From Hyphomicrobium_A sp965243865 (GTDB taxonomy: Bacteria > Pseudomonadota > Alphaproteobacteria > Rhizobiales > Hyphomicrobiaceae), in contig NZ_OZ251603.1 of the NCBI RefSeq assembly GCF_965243865.1, positions 124,001 to 188,000 on the forward strand: a DNA stretch of 64,000 bases. Direction: 5' to 3'. Positions 7,862-16,013 of the stretch are shown here, piece after piece. The stretch's first letter is position 1. Every line of letters starts with the position of its first letter. Both the position numbers and the translations under genes were made by a program. The notes beneath the pieces were generated by a model. That model saw nothing but the letters and a program-made list of their open reading frames with translations. It was not told the DNA's origin and did no database searches.

Positions 7862-9073
7862 GTGGGCAAGGCACTTGGTGACGCGCTGGCGAAGATTGAA
7901 TCGTACGGCGAAGAACGAACTTTCATACAACGGTTTTCTGTTTCCTATGAGTTCCCCGTCTATTTTGCCCGTGATGTTTTTTCTGAAACGAATTCTGTTC
8001 TCGCCGAAGCATTAACGCGCGCCCCGGGAAAGCGCCGACGCACAGCCGTGTTTGTCGACGAGGGTGTCGTGCGTGAAATGCCAGATCTGCCGCGCCGCAT
8101 CGCAACCTACCTGGGGTCGGCCGGCAATGGCATCGAACTCGCCGGACCCGTCGAGCTCATCGCTGGAGGCGAGGGCTGTAAGAACGATCGAGGTCTAGTT
8201 GCCCGCCTGCAGCAGAAGCTCGTCGATGCCGGGCTCGACCGTCATTCGTACGTGCTTGGCGTCGGTGGTGGGGCGCTTCTCGATCTGATCGGCTACGTCG
8301 CCGCGACGACGCATCGTGGCATCAGGCACATTCGTGTTCCGACCACGGTTCTGGCACAGAACGATTCCGGCGTCGGCGTGAAGAACGGCGTCAACGCGTT
8401 CGGCTGCAAGAACATGCTAGGCACGTTCGTCCCGCCGGTTGCCGTCATCAATGACTCTGCCTTCATCGATATCCTGCCCGGCCGCGACAAGCGCGCTGGG
8501 ATGGCCGAGGCCGTGAAGGTGGCGCTCATTCGTGATGGCGCTTTCTTCGATTGGCTGGAGGAAAAGGCCGGCGCGCTCTCGCTGTTCGCCTCCGAGCCGC
8601 TCGATCATCTCATTCGCCATTGCGCTCTTTTGCATATGCGCCAGATCGCAACCGGCGGCGATCCATTCGAGCGCGGGAGTGGCCGCCCGCTCGACTTCGG
8701 ACACTGGTCGGCGCACAAGCTGGAGGGCCTCTCGGGCTACGAGCTTCGCCACGGCGAAGCGGTCGCTATCGGCGTTGCGCTCGATACGCGTTATTCAGTC
8801 CTCGCGGGGCTTCTGCCGCACGGTGAGGACTTGCGCGTGCGCGCCCTGCTGCACCGGCTTGGTTTTGCCCTCTGGCATCCGGCCTGCGAGGCGCGAAACG
8901 AGAATGGCGAACTGAAGCTGCTCGCTGGTCTCGAGGAATTCCGCGAGCATCTCGGCGGCGAGCTGACAGTGACGCTTCTGTCCGCGATCGGAACCAGCGT
9001 TGACGTCAACACGATGGACTCCGCCCTGATCGAACAGGCGATCGATTGGTTGCGACCGCAGGACGGCGTGTAA
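7862..9073 (+). CDS. eboD: EboD, 3-dehydroquinate synthase-like protein
   Basis: A 403-residue member of the sugar-phosphate-cyclase superfamily, matching EboD rather than housekeeping AroB. The NAD-binding LGVGGGALLDLIGY segment is at about 132-145, the GGEGCKND motif at about 102-109, and the metal ligands appear as Glu216, His281 and His297. The metal site therefore looks intact, so cyclase activity on an unknown substrate is possible. The start is GTG at 7862 with AAGGGGAA upstream. The stop overlaps the eboE start by one base (TAATG), and the gene leads a run of five ebo genes. Confidence 0.9.
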   Translation: MGKALGDALAKIESYGEERTFIQRFSVSYEFPVYFARDVFSETNSVLAEALTRAPGKRRRTAVFVDEGVVREMPDLPRRIATYLGSAGNGIELAGPVELIAGGEGCKNDRGLVARLQQKLVDAGLDRHSYVLGVGGGALLDLIGYVAATTHRGIRHIRVPTTVLAQNDSGVGVKNGVNAFGCKNMLGTFVPPVAVINDSAFIDILPGRDKRAGMAEAVKVALIRDGAFFDWLEEKAGALSLFASEPLDHLIRHCALLHMRQIATGGDPFERGSGRPLDFGHWSAHKLEGLSGYELRHGEAVAIGVALDTRYSVLAGLLPHGEDLRVRALLHRLGFALWHPACEARNENGELKLLAGLEEFREHLGGELTVTLLSAIGTSVDVNTMDSALIEQAIDWLRPQDGV

Positions 9074-10272
9074 TGCGCCTGCCCCTGCCTGGTTCGCCCC
9101 ACCTCACCTACTGCACGAACATCCATGCAGGTGAGCGCTGGGCCGAGATCGAAGCCGCGCTACGCAAGCACGTCCTGCCGATCAAGGCAGAGGTGTCGCC
9201 CGATCAGCCGATGGGCATCGGCTTGCGCCTGTCTGCAACCGCGGCAGACGAACTGGCCAAGCCGGAGGCGCTCGCAGCTCTGAAGGCGTTCCTCGCCCAG
9301 TCGGATCTCTACGTCTTCACGATCAATGCGTTCCCGTATGGCAACTTCCACGGCACGCGCGTGAAAGAGCGCGTCTACGAGCCCGACTGGCGTGATGAGC
9401 GCCGCGTGCAATTCTCCAACAGGGCTGCCGATATCTTGGAAGCGCTGCTGCCGGAGGGAATGGAAGGCAGCATCAGTAGCGTGCCCGGCGCCTACAAGGA
9501 GGCGATCAATGGACCGATCGATATCGCCCGCATGGTCCACCACCTGATCCGCCACGCGGCGTACCTCTATAGGCTTGCCGAGGAAACGGGAAAGCACATC
9601 TCTCTCGCGCTCGAGCCGGAGCCATGCTGCTTCCTGGAAACGGTCGACGAGGCCATCGACTTTTTCAACGACCACCTTTTCGCACGCCAGTCCGTCGAGA
9701 CGTTCCGCCGCCTGACCGACATCTCGACCCGAGAGGCACGCGAGGCCCTGCGCCGTCATCTGGGGATTTGTCTCGATGTGTGCCACGCCAGCGTCGAGTT
9801 CGAGGACCCGGTTGAGTGCCTGGGCCGGTTGGCAGCCGTAGGCATTAGGGTGCCGAAGATTCAGCTCAGCTCCGCTCTGCGCATTCCCGTCGTCGACGCC
9901 AACGCGGCCGAGCTTTTGGCCCGCTTCGATGACGGCGTCTACTTGCACCAGACAGTGGAAGTGCAGGGCGATCGCGTCACCCGATATCGCGACCTGCCCG
10001 AAGCGTTCGATGCGCTGCGCAGCGGGCGTGCCGGCGGCGAATGGCGCGTTCACTGTCACGTGCCGCTCTTTCAAGCCGACTACGGCGCCCTGCAGTCGAC
10101 CCAGCAGCCGCTCGCAAACCTGCTGGCCGCATGTAAACGCAGCGCTCTCGCGCCGCATCTGGAAGTCGAAACCTATACCTGGGACGTGCTGCCCGCAGAC
10201 ATGCGCGGCATCGATGTCAGCAGCGATATCGCTCGGGAGCTCAAATGGGTTCGCTCGCAACTCGGCGCGTGA
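9073..10272 (+). CDS. eboE: EboE, TIM-barrel metabolite traffic protein
   Basis: A 399-residue xylose-isomerase-like TIM-barrel protein. The N-terminal HLTYCTNIHAGERW signature is characteristic of EboE, and AFPYGNFHG, EPEPCC and DVCHASVEFEDP are barrel segments that could bind metal or substrate. No signal peptide is present. The family is known only from ebo clusters, where it is needed for handling or export of a small molecule; its reaction is undefined. The start overlaps the eboD stop by one base, and the end overlaps the eboC start by 28 bases. Confidence 0.9.
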   Translation: MRLPLPGSPHLTYCTNIHAGERWAEIEAALRKHVLPIKAEVSPDQPMGIGLRLSATAADELAKPEALAALKAFLAQSDLYVFTINAFPYGNFHGTRVKERVYEPDWRDERRVQFSNRAADILEALLPEGMEGSISSVPGAYKEAINGPIDIARMVHHLIRHAAYLYRLAEETGKHISLALEPEPCCFLETVDEAIDFFNDHLFARQSVETFRRLTDISTREAREALRRHLGICLDVCHASVEFEDPVECLGRLAAVGIRVPKIQLSSALRIPVVDANAAELLARFDDGVYLHQTVEVQGDRVTRYRDLPEAFDALRSGRAGGEWRVHCHVPLFQADYGALQSTQQPLANLLAACKRSALAPHLEVETYTWDVLPADMRGIDVSSDIARELKWVRSQLGA

Positions 10273-11117
10273 GCGGTTGGCGCACAGCGCTGAAGCTCGG
10301 ACGCGTCTCTAATCTACCGACCATCTGGAGCAACGTCATTGCCGGCAGCGCGCTGGCGGGCGGTGCGCCGATCCACTGGCTGCTGATGATGGCCGTCGCC
10401 ATTTCCGCGATGTACGTCGCTGGCATGTTTCTCAACGATGCCTTCGACCGCAATATCGACGCTCGCGAGCGCCCAGAGCGGCCGATTCCATCGGGTGAGG
10501 CCAGCGCCGACGCGGTGATCGTCGTCGGTGCGTCGCTGCTCGTCGTCGGTGTCGTCGGGCTTGCAACCGTAAACGATCACGCCGGCCTTGTCGGTCTCGC
10601 CCTCGCAGGCGCGATTTTGCTCTACGACTGGCAACACAAGGGCAATCCATTTGCACCCTTCGTCATGGGGCTATGCCGCGCCCTGGTTTACATCGCCGCC
10701 GCATCGGCAGCCGTGACGACGCTATCGCCAACCGTGCTTCTGCCGGCGGCCGCCATGCTGCTGTATGTAGCTGGCCTCACATACACGGCGCGCCAGGAGA
10801 ACCTCGACAGGGTGACAAACCTGTGGCCGTTGCCACTGCTCGCCGCACCTGCCGCTGTTGCGCTTGCCGGATCCGACTTTTCACCTGTCGCCATTGTCTC
10901 CTACATCGCCCTGGCGGCTTGCGCCCTGCGTGTCGGCCAGCTTCTCAAGCGCCGGCAATCGGGAGACGTCTCACGTGCGGTCGGACTGATGATCGCCGCG
11001 ATCTCCATCAATGACGCGCTCTTCGCCACAACGACGGGAATGGACTATGCAGCCATCGCGTGTCTCGCCTGCTTCATCCTCACCCTCATATTCCAGCGCT
11101 ATGTCCCAGCAAGCTGA
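10245..11117 (+). CDS. eboC: EboC, UbiA-like membrane prenyltransferase
   Basis: A 290-residue integral membrane protein with eight or nine hydrophobic segments and the UbiA prenyltransferase fold. The first Asp-rich motif is intact (NDAFDRNID, about 64-72). The second Asp motif expected in UbiA enzymes is not obvious; the corresponding segment reads YDWQHKGNPF. It probably transfers a prenyl chain or binds a prenylated lipid in the inner membrane. ATG at 10245 has GGGAGC upstream, giving a 28-base overlap with eboE; GTG at 10269 would give a GTGA overlap but lacks a ribosome-binding site. The idi gene in the divergent unit could feed it. Confidence 0.9.
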   Translation: MGSLATRRVSGWRTALKLGRVSNLPTIWSNVIAGSALAGGAPIHWLLMMAVAISAMYVAGMFLNDAFDRNIDARERPERPIPSGEASADAVIVVGASLLVVGVVGLATVNDHAGLVGLALAGAILLYDWQHKGNPFAPFVMGLCRALVYIAAASAAVTTLSPTVLLPAAAMLLYVAGLTYTARQENLDRVTNLWPLPLLAAPAAVALAGSDFSPVAIVSYIALAACALRVGQLLKRRQSGDVSRAVGLMIAAISINDALFATTTGMDYAAIACLACFILTLIFQRYVPAS

Positions 11118-12006
11118 ACCCGGAACCACGATGATTGACGACGCCGTGAAGGCGCGCATGGAACTGCTGCGCGGATGGCTCGGCCGCCGCCTCGCACCCG
11201 ATGCGCTCGCCTGGGTGGACGAGCAGACCACACGCATCGCCGACGCGCCCGCGGGACTCCCTTTGGCGCGCGCGCTGGGGCTGGCGCCGCGCCGCGTTGG
11301 CCGCGCGCTTCTGCAACTCGACGGCAGCGAAATGGCGCAGGCGCAAGCCGTACGCCCGGGGCTTGATGCGAGTGACTGGACGCTCGACCAGGCGGCCCGC
11401 ATTCTTTTCGCCCTGGCCAGTACCGCCGCGGGCGAAGAGCAGTTTGCTGCCCGCCTCGACGCCATTCTGAGATCCGGAGAGATCGGCGAGCAGATCGCGC
11501 TCTTTCGCGGCCTGCCACTCTATCCGGCACCTCAGCGCCTGCTACCCCTGGCGGGCGAGGGCATCCGCTCGGCAATGCAGCCCGTCTATGAAGCGGTTGC
11601 CCATCGAAGCCCGTACCCGGCGGAGAACTTCAGCGAGGCGATGTGGAACCAGATGGTGGTGAAGGCTCTCTTCATCGGATCGACACTCGCACCCATCCAG
11701 GGCCTCGATGATCGCCGTAACGCAGACCTCGCCCGCATGCTCGTCGACTACGCGCACGAGCGCTGGGCCGCATCCCGCGACGTCAAGCCGGAGCTATGGC
11801 GTTGCGTCGGGCCGTTCGCCACCTCGGAGGACGATTTCGCCGACCTGCTGCGTGTGTTCTCCTCCGGTAACGACGCCGAACGCTACGCGGCCGCGCTTGC
11901 GCTGTCGGAATGCCCAACGCCCGACGCCCTGGTGCTTCTAGAATCCGCGCCCGATCTGTGGCGTGACATCCGCAATGCAAAACTCACCTGGGAGAAGCTC
12001 GCATGA
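11101..12006 (+). CDS. eboA: EboA family metabolite traffic protein
   Basis: A 301-residue soluble, Ala/Leu-rich, mostly alpha-helical protein, without recognised catalytic motifs. The central ENFSEAMWNQMVVKALFIG segment and the C-terminal helical repeats ending DIRNAKLTWEKLA fit EboA. ATG at 11101 was chosen: it overlaps the end of eboC by 17 bases, whereas the longer frame adds a tail encoded by eboC sequence. The stop overlaps the eboB start by four bases. Its function in the family is unknown; position suggests a partner of EboB and EboC. Confidence 0.85.
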   Translation: MSQQAEPGTTMIDDAVKARMELLRGWLGRRLAPDALAWVDEQTTRIADAPAGLPLARALGLAPRRVGRALLQLDGSEMAQAQAVRPGLDASDWTLDQAARILFALASTAAGEEQFAARLDAILRSGEIGEQIALFRGLPLYPAPQRLLPLAGEGIRSAMQPVYEAVAHRSPYPAENFSEAMWNQMVVKALFIGSTLAPIQGLDDRRNADLARMLVDYAHERWAASRDVKPELWRCVGPFATSEDDFADLLRVFSSGNDAERYAAALALSECPTPDALVLLESAPDLWRDIRNAKLTWEKLA

Positions 12007-12935
12007 ACGCCAACGCCAAAGCCCCGCACGGCGGCGAGCCGATGGCTTACATCGACCCGCACGCCCATATGATCTCTCGCACCACCGACGACTACGAGGC
12101 CATGGCTGCCGCCGGTGTCGTCGCCGTCATCGAGCCTGCGTTCTGGATCGGCCAGGCGCGCACCAACGTCGGCAGCTATAGAGACTACCTCTCACACATT
12201 CTCGGCTTCGAGCGCTTCCGCGCCAGCCAGTTCGGCATCCAGCACTATTGCTGCATCGGCCTCAACTCCAAGGAAGCCAACAACGAGGCCTTGGCCGAGG
12301 ATGTGATGGCCATCCTGCCGGAGTTCGCCACCAAGGAAGGTGTCGTTGCCATCGGCGAGATCGGCTTCGACGAGCAGACCGCGCTCGAAGAGAAGTATTT
12401 CCGCCTGCAACTCGATCTGGCGCGTGAGCTTGAACTCCCGGTGATGATCCATACGCCTCATCGCGACAAGAAGCGCGGCGTCACCCGCTCTATGGACATT
12501 ATCATGGAGCATAAGCTCTCGCCCTCGCGGGTCGTCATCGACCACGTCAACGAAGAGACCGTTCGCGAGGTGACAGAGCGCGGTTTTTGGGCGGCGTTCT
12601 CAATCTACCCGCACTCCAAGATGACGGCTGAGCGCATGTGCGCCATCGTGCGCGACTATGGCGCGGGACAGCTCATCGTCGACTCCGCCTGCGACTGGGG
12701 TATTTCCGATCCGCTGTCGGTGCCGAAGACCGCCATGCTGCTCGCCGAGCAGGGCGTCGCAGCGGCCGACGTCCGCCGCGTGACCTACGCCAATGCTCTC
12801 GCGGTCTACGGCCAGAGCGGCCAGATGGCTGAGGAAGATTGGGCCAACCGCGCCGTCGACCAGACCTCGCGCTACGATGGCAACACCATTCTCCGCGGTG
12901 GCCAGAACCCGCGCATCGAGACGACGGAAGGCTGA
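12003..12935 (+). CDS. eboB: EboB, TatD-family metal-dependent hydrolase
   Basis: A 310-residue TIM-barrel hydrolase of the TatD/amidohydrolase superfamily. The N-terminal DPHAHM supplies two His ligands. GEIGFDEQ (Glu), MIHTPHR and VIDHVNEE (His) and the late SACDWG (Asp) complete the expected metal site, so it should be active, though the substrate is unknown. ATGA overlap with eboA shows coupling; ATG at 12042 would give a start closer to the family average. It is the last of the five contiguous ebo genes, and a 150-base gap follows. Confidence 0.9.
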   Translation: MNANAKAPHGGEPMAYIDPHAHMISRTTDDYEAMAAAGVVAVIEPAFWIGQARTNVGSYRDYLSHILGFERFRASQFGIQHYCCIGLNSKEANNEALAEDVMAILPEFATKEGVVAIGEIGFDEQTALEEKYFRLQLDLARELELPVMIHTPHRDKKRGVTRSMDIIMEHKLSPSRVVIDHVNEETVREVTERGFWAAFSIYPHSKMTAERMCAIVRDYGAGQLIVDSACDWGISDPLSVPKTAMLLAEQGVAAADVRRVTYANALAVYGQSGQMAEEDWANRAVDQTSRYDGNTILRGGQNPRIETTEG

Positions 12936-13086
12936 TCGCTCCCGAACATCATCTCTCCAGGTCTTGGAGAGTTTGGAATGTGCGCCCGGAATACTTCCCG
13001 GCGCGCATTGCCGTGATTGATCACGGTTCGGCGGTAATGCTAGGCCCCAGCACACAAAAACCGCTCACACGTCATTGGGGGAAACC

Positions 13087-13623
13087 TTGAACCGCATCGT
13101 AATCGCTGCGCTTGCATTGGCCGCTGCTCTGCCAATGCTGGCAAACGCTCATGGACCAAGCCGCAAAAAGGAAATCTCGACCATCGAGATCGACGCCCCG
13201 GCCGACAAGGTCTGGGAGGTGGTCGGCAACTACCGCGACATGGGCTGGCATCCACAGATCGACAAAACCGAGGCCGATCCTGGCGAGTACAAGAAGGAAG
13301 TGACGAAGCGCAAGCTCACGTTCAAGAACGGCGCCATTTTCACCGACACACTGACCCGCTACGAGCCCGAGAACAAAACCATCGCCTTCCTCACCAATGA
13401 TGAAGACCTGAAGACGCTTCCTGTCGAGGGCTACTCATCGACCATCTCGGTCGCTGACGAGGGTGGAAAATCGAAGGTCGAGTGGAAAGGTGCCTTCTAC
13501 CGCGGCTACATGAACAACGATCCCCCGCCCGAGCTCAGCGACAAAGCCGCCATCGCCGCGGTGACAGCGTTTCAGAAGGAAGGCCTTGAAGCGCTGAAAG
13601 CCAAGCTCGAAGGCGGCAAGTGA
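13087..13623 (+). CDS. Secreted SRPBCC-family protein (polyketide cyclase-like fold)
   Basis: A 178-residue START/SRPBCC-fold protein that is predicted to be exported: the first 21 residues are a clear signal peptide ending near ANAHG. The domain begins with EISTIEIDAPADKVWEVVGNY, the usual first strand and helix of polyketide cyclase/dehydrase-type proteins, which bind hydrophobic ligands. TTG at 13087 was chosen because GGGGGA lies six bases upstream. It follows eboB and is immediately followed by a secreted beta-propeller. A periplasmic ligand carrier for the ebo product is possible but unproven. Confidence 0.85.
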   Translation: MNRIVIAALALAAALPMLANAHGPSRKKEISTIEIDAPADKVWEVVGNYRDMGWHPQIDKTEADPGEYKKEVTKRKLTFKNGAIFTDTLTRYEPENKTIAFLTNDEDLKTLPVEGYSSTISVADEGGKSKVEWKGAFYRGYMNNDPPPELSDKAAIAAVTAFQKEGLEALKAKLEGGK

Positions 13624-13625
13624 GC

Positions 13626-14594
13626 ATGGCGAGAAAAGGCTTGGCGCGCCGCGTAGCGCTAGCCGTCGCGCTCTGCATCGCCGGCGCGGCTGCGCCGGCG
13701 GTAGCAGGCGAGGCAGTGCGCGAAGCTTTCGTCACCAGTCAGCTTGCCGACAGCGTCGGCGTCGTCGATCTCGCCACCATGAAGCAGGTGGCCGAGATCG
13801 CCGTAACCGGCAAGCCGGCGGGCATTGCCATGTCGCCGCAAAGAGACTTCGCCTACGTCACGACGCCCGATGGCAACGGGCTGGTTGCCATCGACACTTC
13901 CGCGCGCAAGGTGGCATGGCGTCTGAACGTGGGCAAAGGTCCACTTGGCATCGCCGTCAACCCGCGTACGGGCGCCGTTTATGTCGCCAATTGGTACGGC
14001 GATGAGATCGTATCGGTCGACCCGAAGGCGCAGCAGGTGACGCACCGCGTCAAGGTCGGACGCGCGCCCTCCGGCATCGCTGTGACGGAGGATGGCACCA
14101 CCATCCTCTCCGCTGACCGCGAAAGCGACGCGATCAGCATTATCGATGCTACGAGCTTCAAGAGAACCGGCGAGATCAAAGTCGGCGAGCACCCCTTCGG
14201 CGTTGCAATCGAGCCCGGCGGTCGGCGTGCCTTTGCCGCCAATGTCGTCAGCAATGACGTGTCGGTCATCGACCTCGGCGCGCGCAAGGTCACCGCAACC
14301 GTCAAGGTCGGCGCGCGTCCGTATGGTGTCGCCTTCGCAAACGGCAATGCCTTCGTCACCAACCAGGCCGCACGCTCGCTCAGCGTCTTTCGCCTGTCGG
14401 ACCTTCAGCCTGTCACCTCGATTCCGGTCGGCGATTACCCGGAAGGCATCCAGGCGACCTCCGACGGAACAGCAGTCTACGTAGCCTGCTGGGGCGACAA
14501 CATTCTGCAGCGCATCGATACCTCCACGCTCAAAGCCGATGCCAAGGCGGAAGTCAGCGACGGGCCGCGCGCATTCGGCGCCTTCCTGCGCTGA
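13626..14594 (+). CDS. Secreted YVTN-type beta-propeller protein
   Basis: A 322-residue exported protein: a signal peptide covers about residues 1-26, then six or seven repeats of the YVTN/NHL type, for example VGKGPLGIAVNPRTGAVYVA and VGRAPSGIAVTEDGTTILSA. Such propellers bind ligands or partner proteins, and close relatives accompany PQQ alcohol dehydrogenase genes. It starts a few bases after the SRPBCC stop (GTG at 13620 is an alternative start) and converges with the Cys-less ketosynthase. Proximity to a PQQ dehydrogenase gene suggests a shared periplasmic process. Confidence 0.85.
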   Translation: MARKGLARRVALAVALCIAGAAAPAVAGEAVREAFVTSQLADSVGVVDLATMKQVAEIAVTGKPAGIAMSPQRDFAYVTTPDGNGLVAIDTSARKVAWRLNVGKGPLGIAVNPRTGAVYVANWYGDEIVSVDPKAQQVTHRVKVGRAPSGIAVTEDGTTILSADRESDAISIIDATSFKRTGEIKVGEHPFGVAIEPGGRRAFAANVVSNDVSVIDLGARKVTATVKVGARPYGVAFANGNAFVTNQAARSLSVFRLSDLQPVTSIPVGDYPEGIQATSDGTAVYVACWGDNILQRIDTSTLKADAKAEVSDGPRAFGAFLR

Positions 14595-14602
14595 AGCGCT
14601 CG

Positions 14603-15844
14603 TCAGGCCTGGGCGGTCTCGAAGATCAGCGACGTCGCCATTCCGCAGATCGCCAGGTTGTTGCACATCGCATGGTTCACTTGCCGTGTGCGCGGCTGCA
14701 TCGCCGTATAGTCGAGATCGCACCGCGGGTCGGGATCATCGAGCGCGATCGTCGGCGGAATGATGCCATCCTCGATGCTCTTGATGCAGGCGATTGCTTC
14801 GATTGCCGCAGCCCCGCCGAGTGCGTGTCCGTGCATCGATTTTGTCGACGAAATGGACAGCGCGTTCGCGTGCGATCCGAATACCGCTTTCAGCGCCTCA
14901 GTTTCCGAGACGTCGTCTCTGACGATGCCGTCCCCGTGCGCGTTGACGTAGGCGATGTCCGCGGCATCGAGACCGGCGTCGTCCAGAGCCTCGCGCATCA
15001 CATGCTCGGTCACTTCCGTGTCGACGCCGAACATGCCGTCGGACCCGGTCGCCATCCCGAAGCCGCGCATCTCCGCCAGAGCGCGCGCACCGCGCGCCCG
15101 CGCATGGCTCTCCGCCTCGAGAATGAGAACGCCTGCGGCCTCCGCCAGAACCGTTCCGTTATGCCGCTTGGCGAACGGGAAGCAGCCATCGGGCGACAAG
15201 AAGTGCAGCGCGTCGCAGGCGAGCAGCGCGCTGTAGGTCACTGTGCTGTCTGCGCCGCCGACGATCGCAACGTCGGCGATTCCACGCCGCACATGATCGA
15301 AGCCCAGACCTATGGCATGCGCCGCGCTCGCCCCGGCGCTGCACAGCGCGAACGTCGGCCCCTTGATGCCGTATTCGATGCCGATGTGCGCCGCCGCCGA
15401 TGACGATACGATGCGCGGCAGAAGCATCGGATGCACCGCCCGCTTGCCCGCGAGAAACCGGTCGCGCCCGGCGATCTCCACGGCGATGTGCCCGCCCGCG
15501 GCCGAGCCGATAATGCACGCAACCCGCTCCGGGGCCTCTAGCGGAAACGAGAGCCCGGCTTGCGCCATTGCCTCATCGGCAGCGGCGGCCGCGAGCCAGC
15601 AGTAGCGGCTCGAATGCATGATGGTCTTGTCGCGCAGCCACTTCGAGAACCGGCTGGTCGGATCGAAGCCCGTGATGCTTGCGGCGATGCCGATCGGTAC
15701 CTCTTCGCCAATCCCGGTAACCGGCCCTATGCCCGACTTACCCGCGCAGAGCGACTGCCAGTAGTCTGCAACGTTCTGCCCGATCGGCGTCACGGCGCCT
15801 ACTCCGGTCACGACGACACGACGATGTAGGTTTGCCTGCAGCAT
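14603..15844 (-). CDS. Ketosynthase-like protein lacking the catalytic Cys (KS-beta/CLF-like)
   Basis: A 413-residue beta-ketoacyl synthase paralogue of the enzyme at 1285-2529. The thiolase fold landmarks and both active-site histidines remain (His303 in NAHGDG, His340 in the KSMHGHALG segment). The nucleophile position reads SAGAS, so Gly171 replaces the Cys172 of the paralogue; a Cys three residues earlier is shared by both proteins and is not the nucleophile. Loss of Cys with retention of the His pair is typical of chain-length factors or decarboxylating KS-Q subunits. ATG at 15844 begins a standard KS N-terminus. It could pair with the active KS; simple degeneration is the alternative. 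Confidence 0.9.
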   Translation of the reverse strand: MLQANLHRRVVVTGVGAVTPIGQNVADYWQSLCAGKSGIGPVTGIGEEVPIGIAASITGFDPTSRFSKWLRDKTIMHSSRYCWLAAAAADEAMAQAGLSFPLEAPERVACIIGSAAGGHIAVEIAGRDRFLAGKRAVHPMLLPRIVSSSAAAHIGIEYGIKGPTFALCSAGASAAHAIGLGFDHVRRGIADVAIVGGADSTVTYSALLACDALHFLSPDGCFPFAKRHNGTVLAEAAGVLILEAESHARARGARALAEMRGFGMATGSDGMFGVDTEVTEHVMREALDDAGLDAADIAYVNAHGDGIVRDDVSETEALKAVFGSHANALSISSTKSMHGHALGGAAAIEAIACIKSIEDGIIPPTIALDDPDPRCDLDYTAMQPRTRQVNHAMCNNLAICGMATSLIFETAQA

Positions 15845-16013
15845 GACGCCACGCACACGATGAATGCAAAAAAGGTATCGCACACATTATGTCATCGACG
15901 TTGAAGCAGGATTACTACACGGCCTATGAAGCTTGCGACGTACTTTCCTAAAATTGCATCGTGAACGGAGTTTTGTGACGGCCGCGCCCCGCCGGTCGGT
16001 TCGTGCGGCGCTT

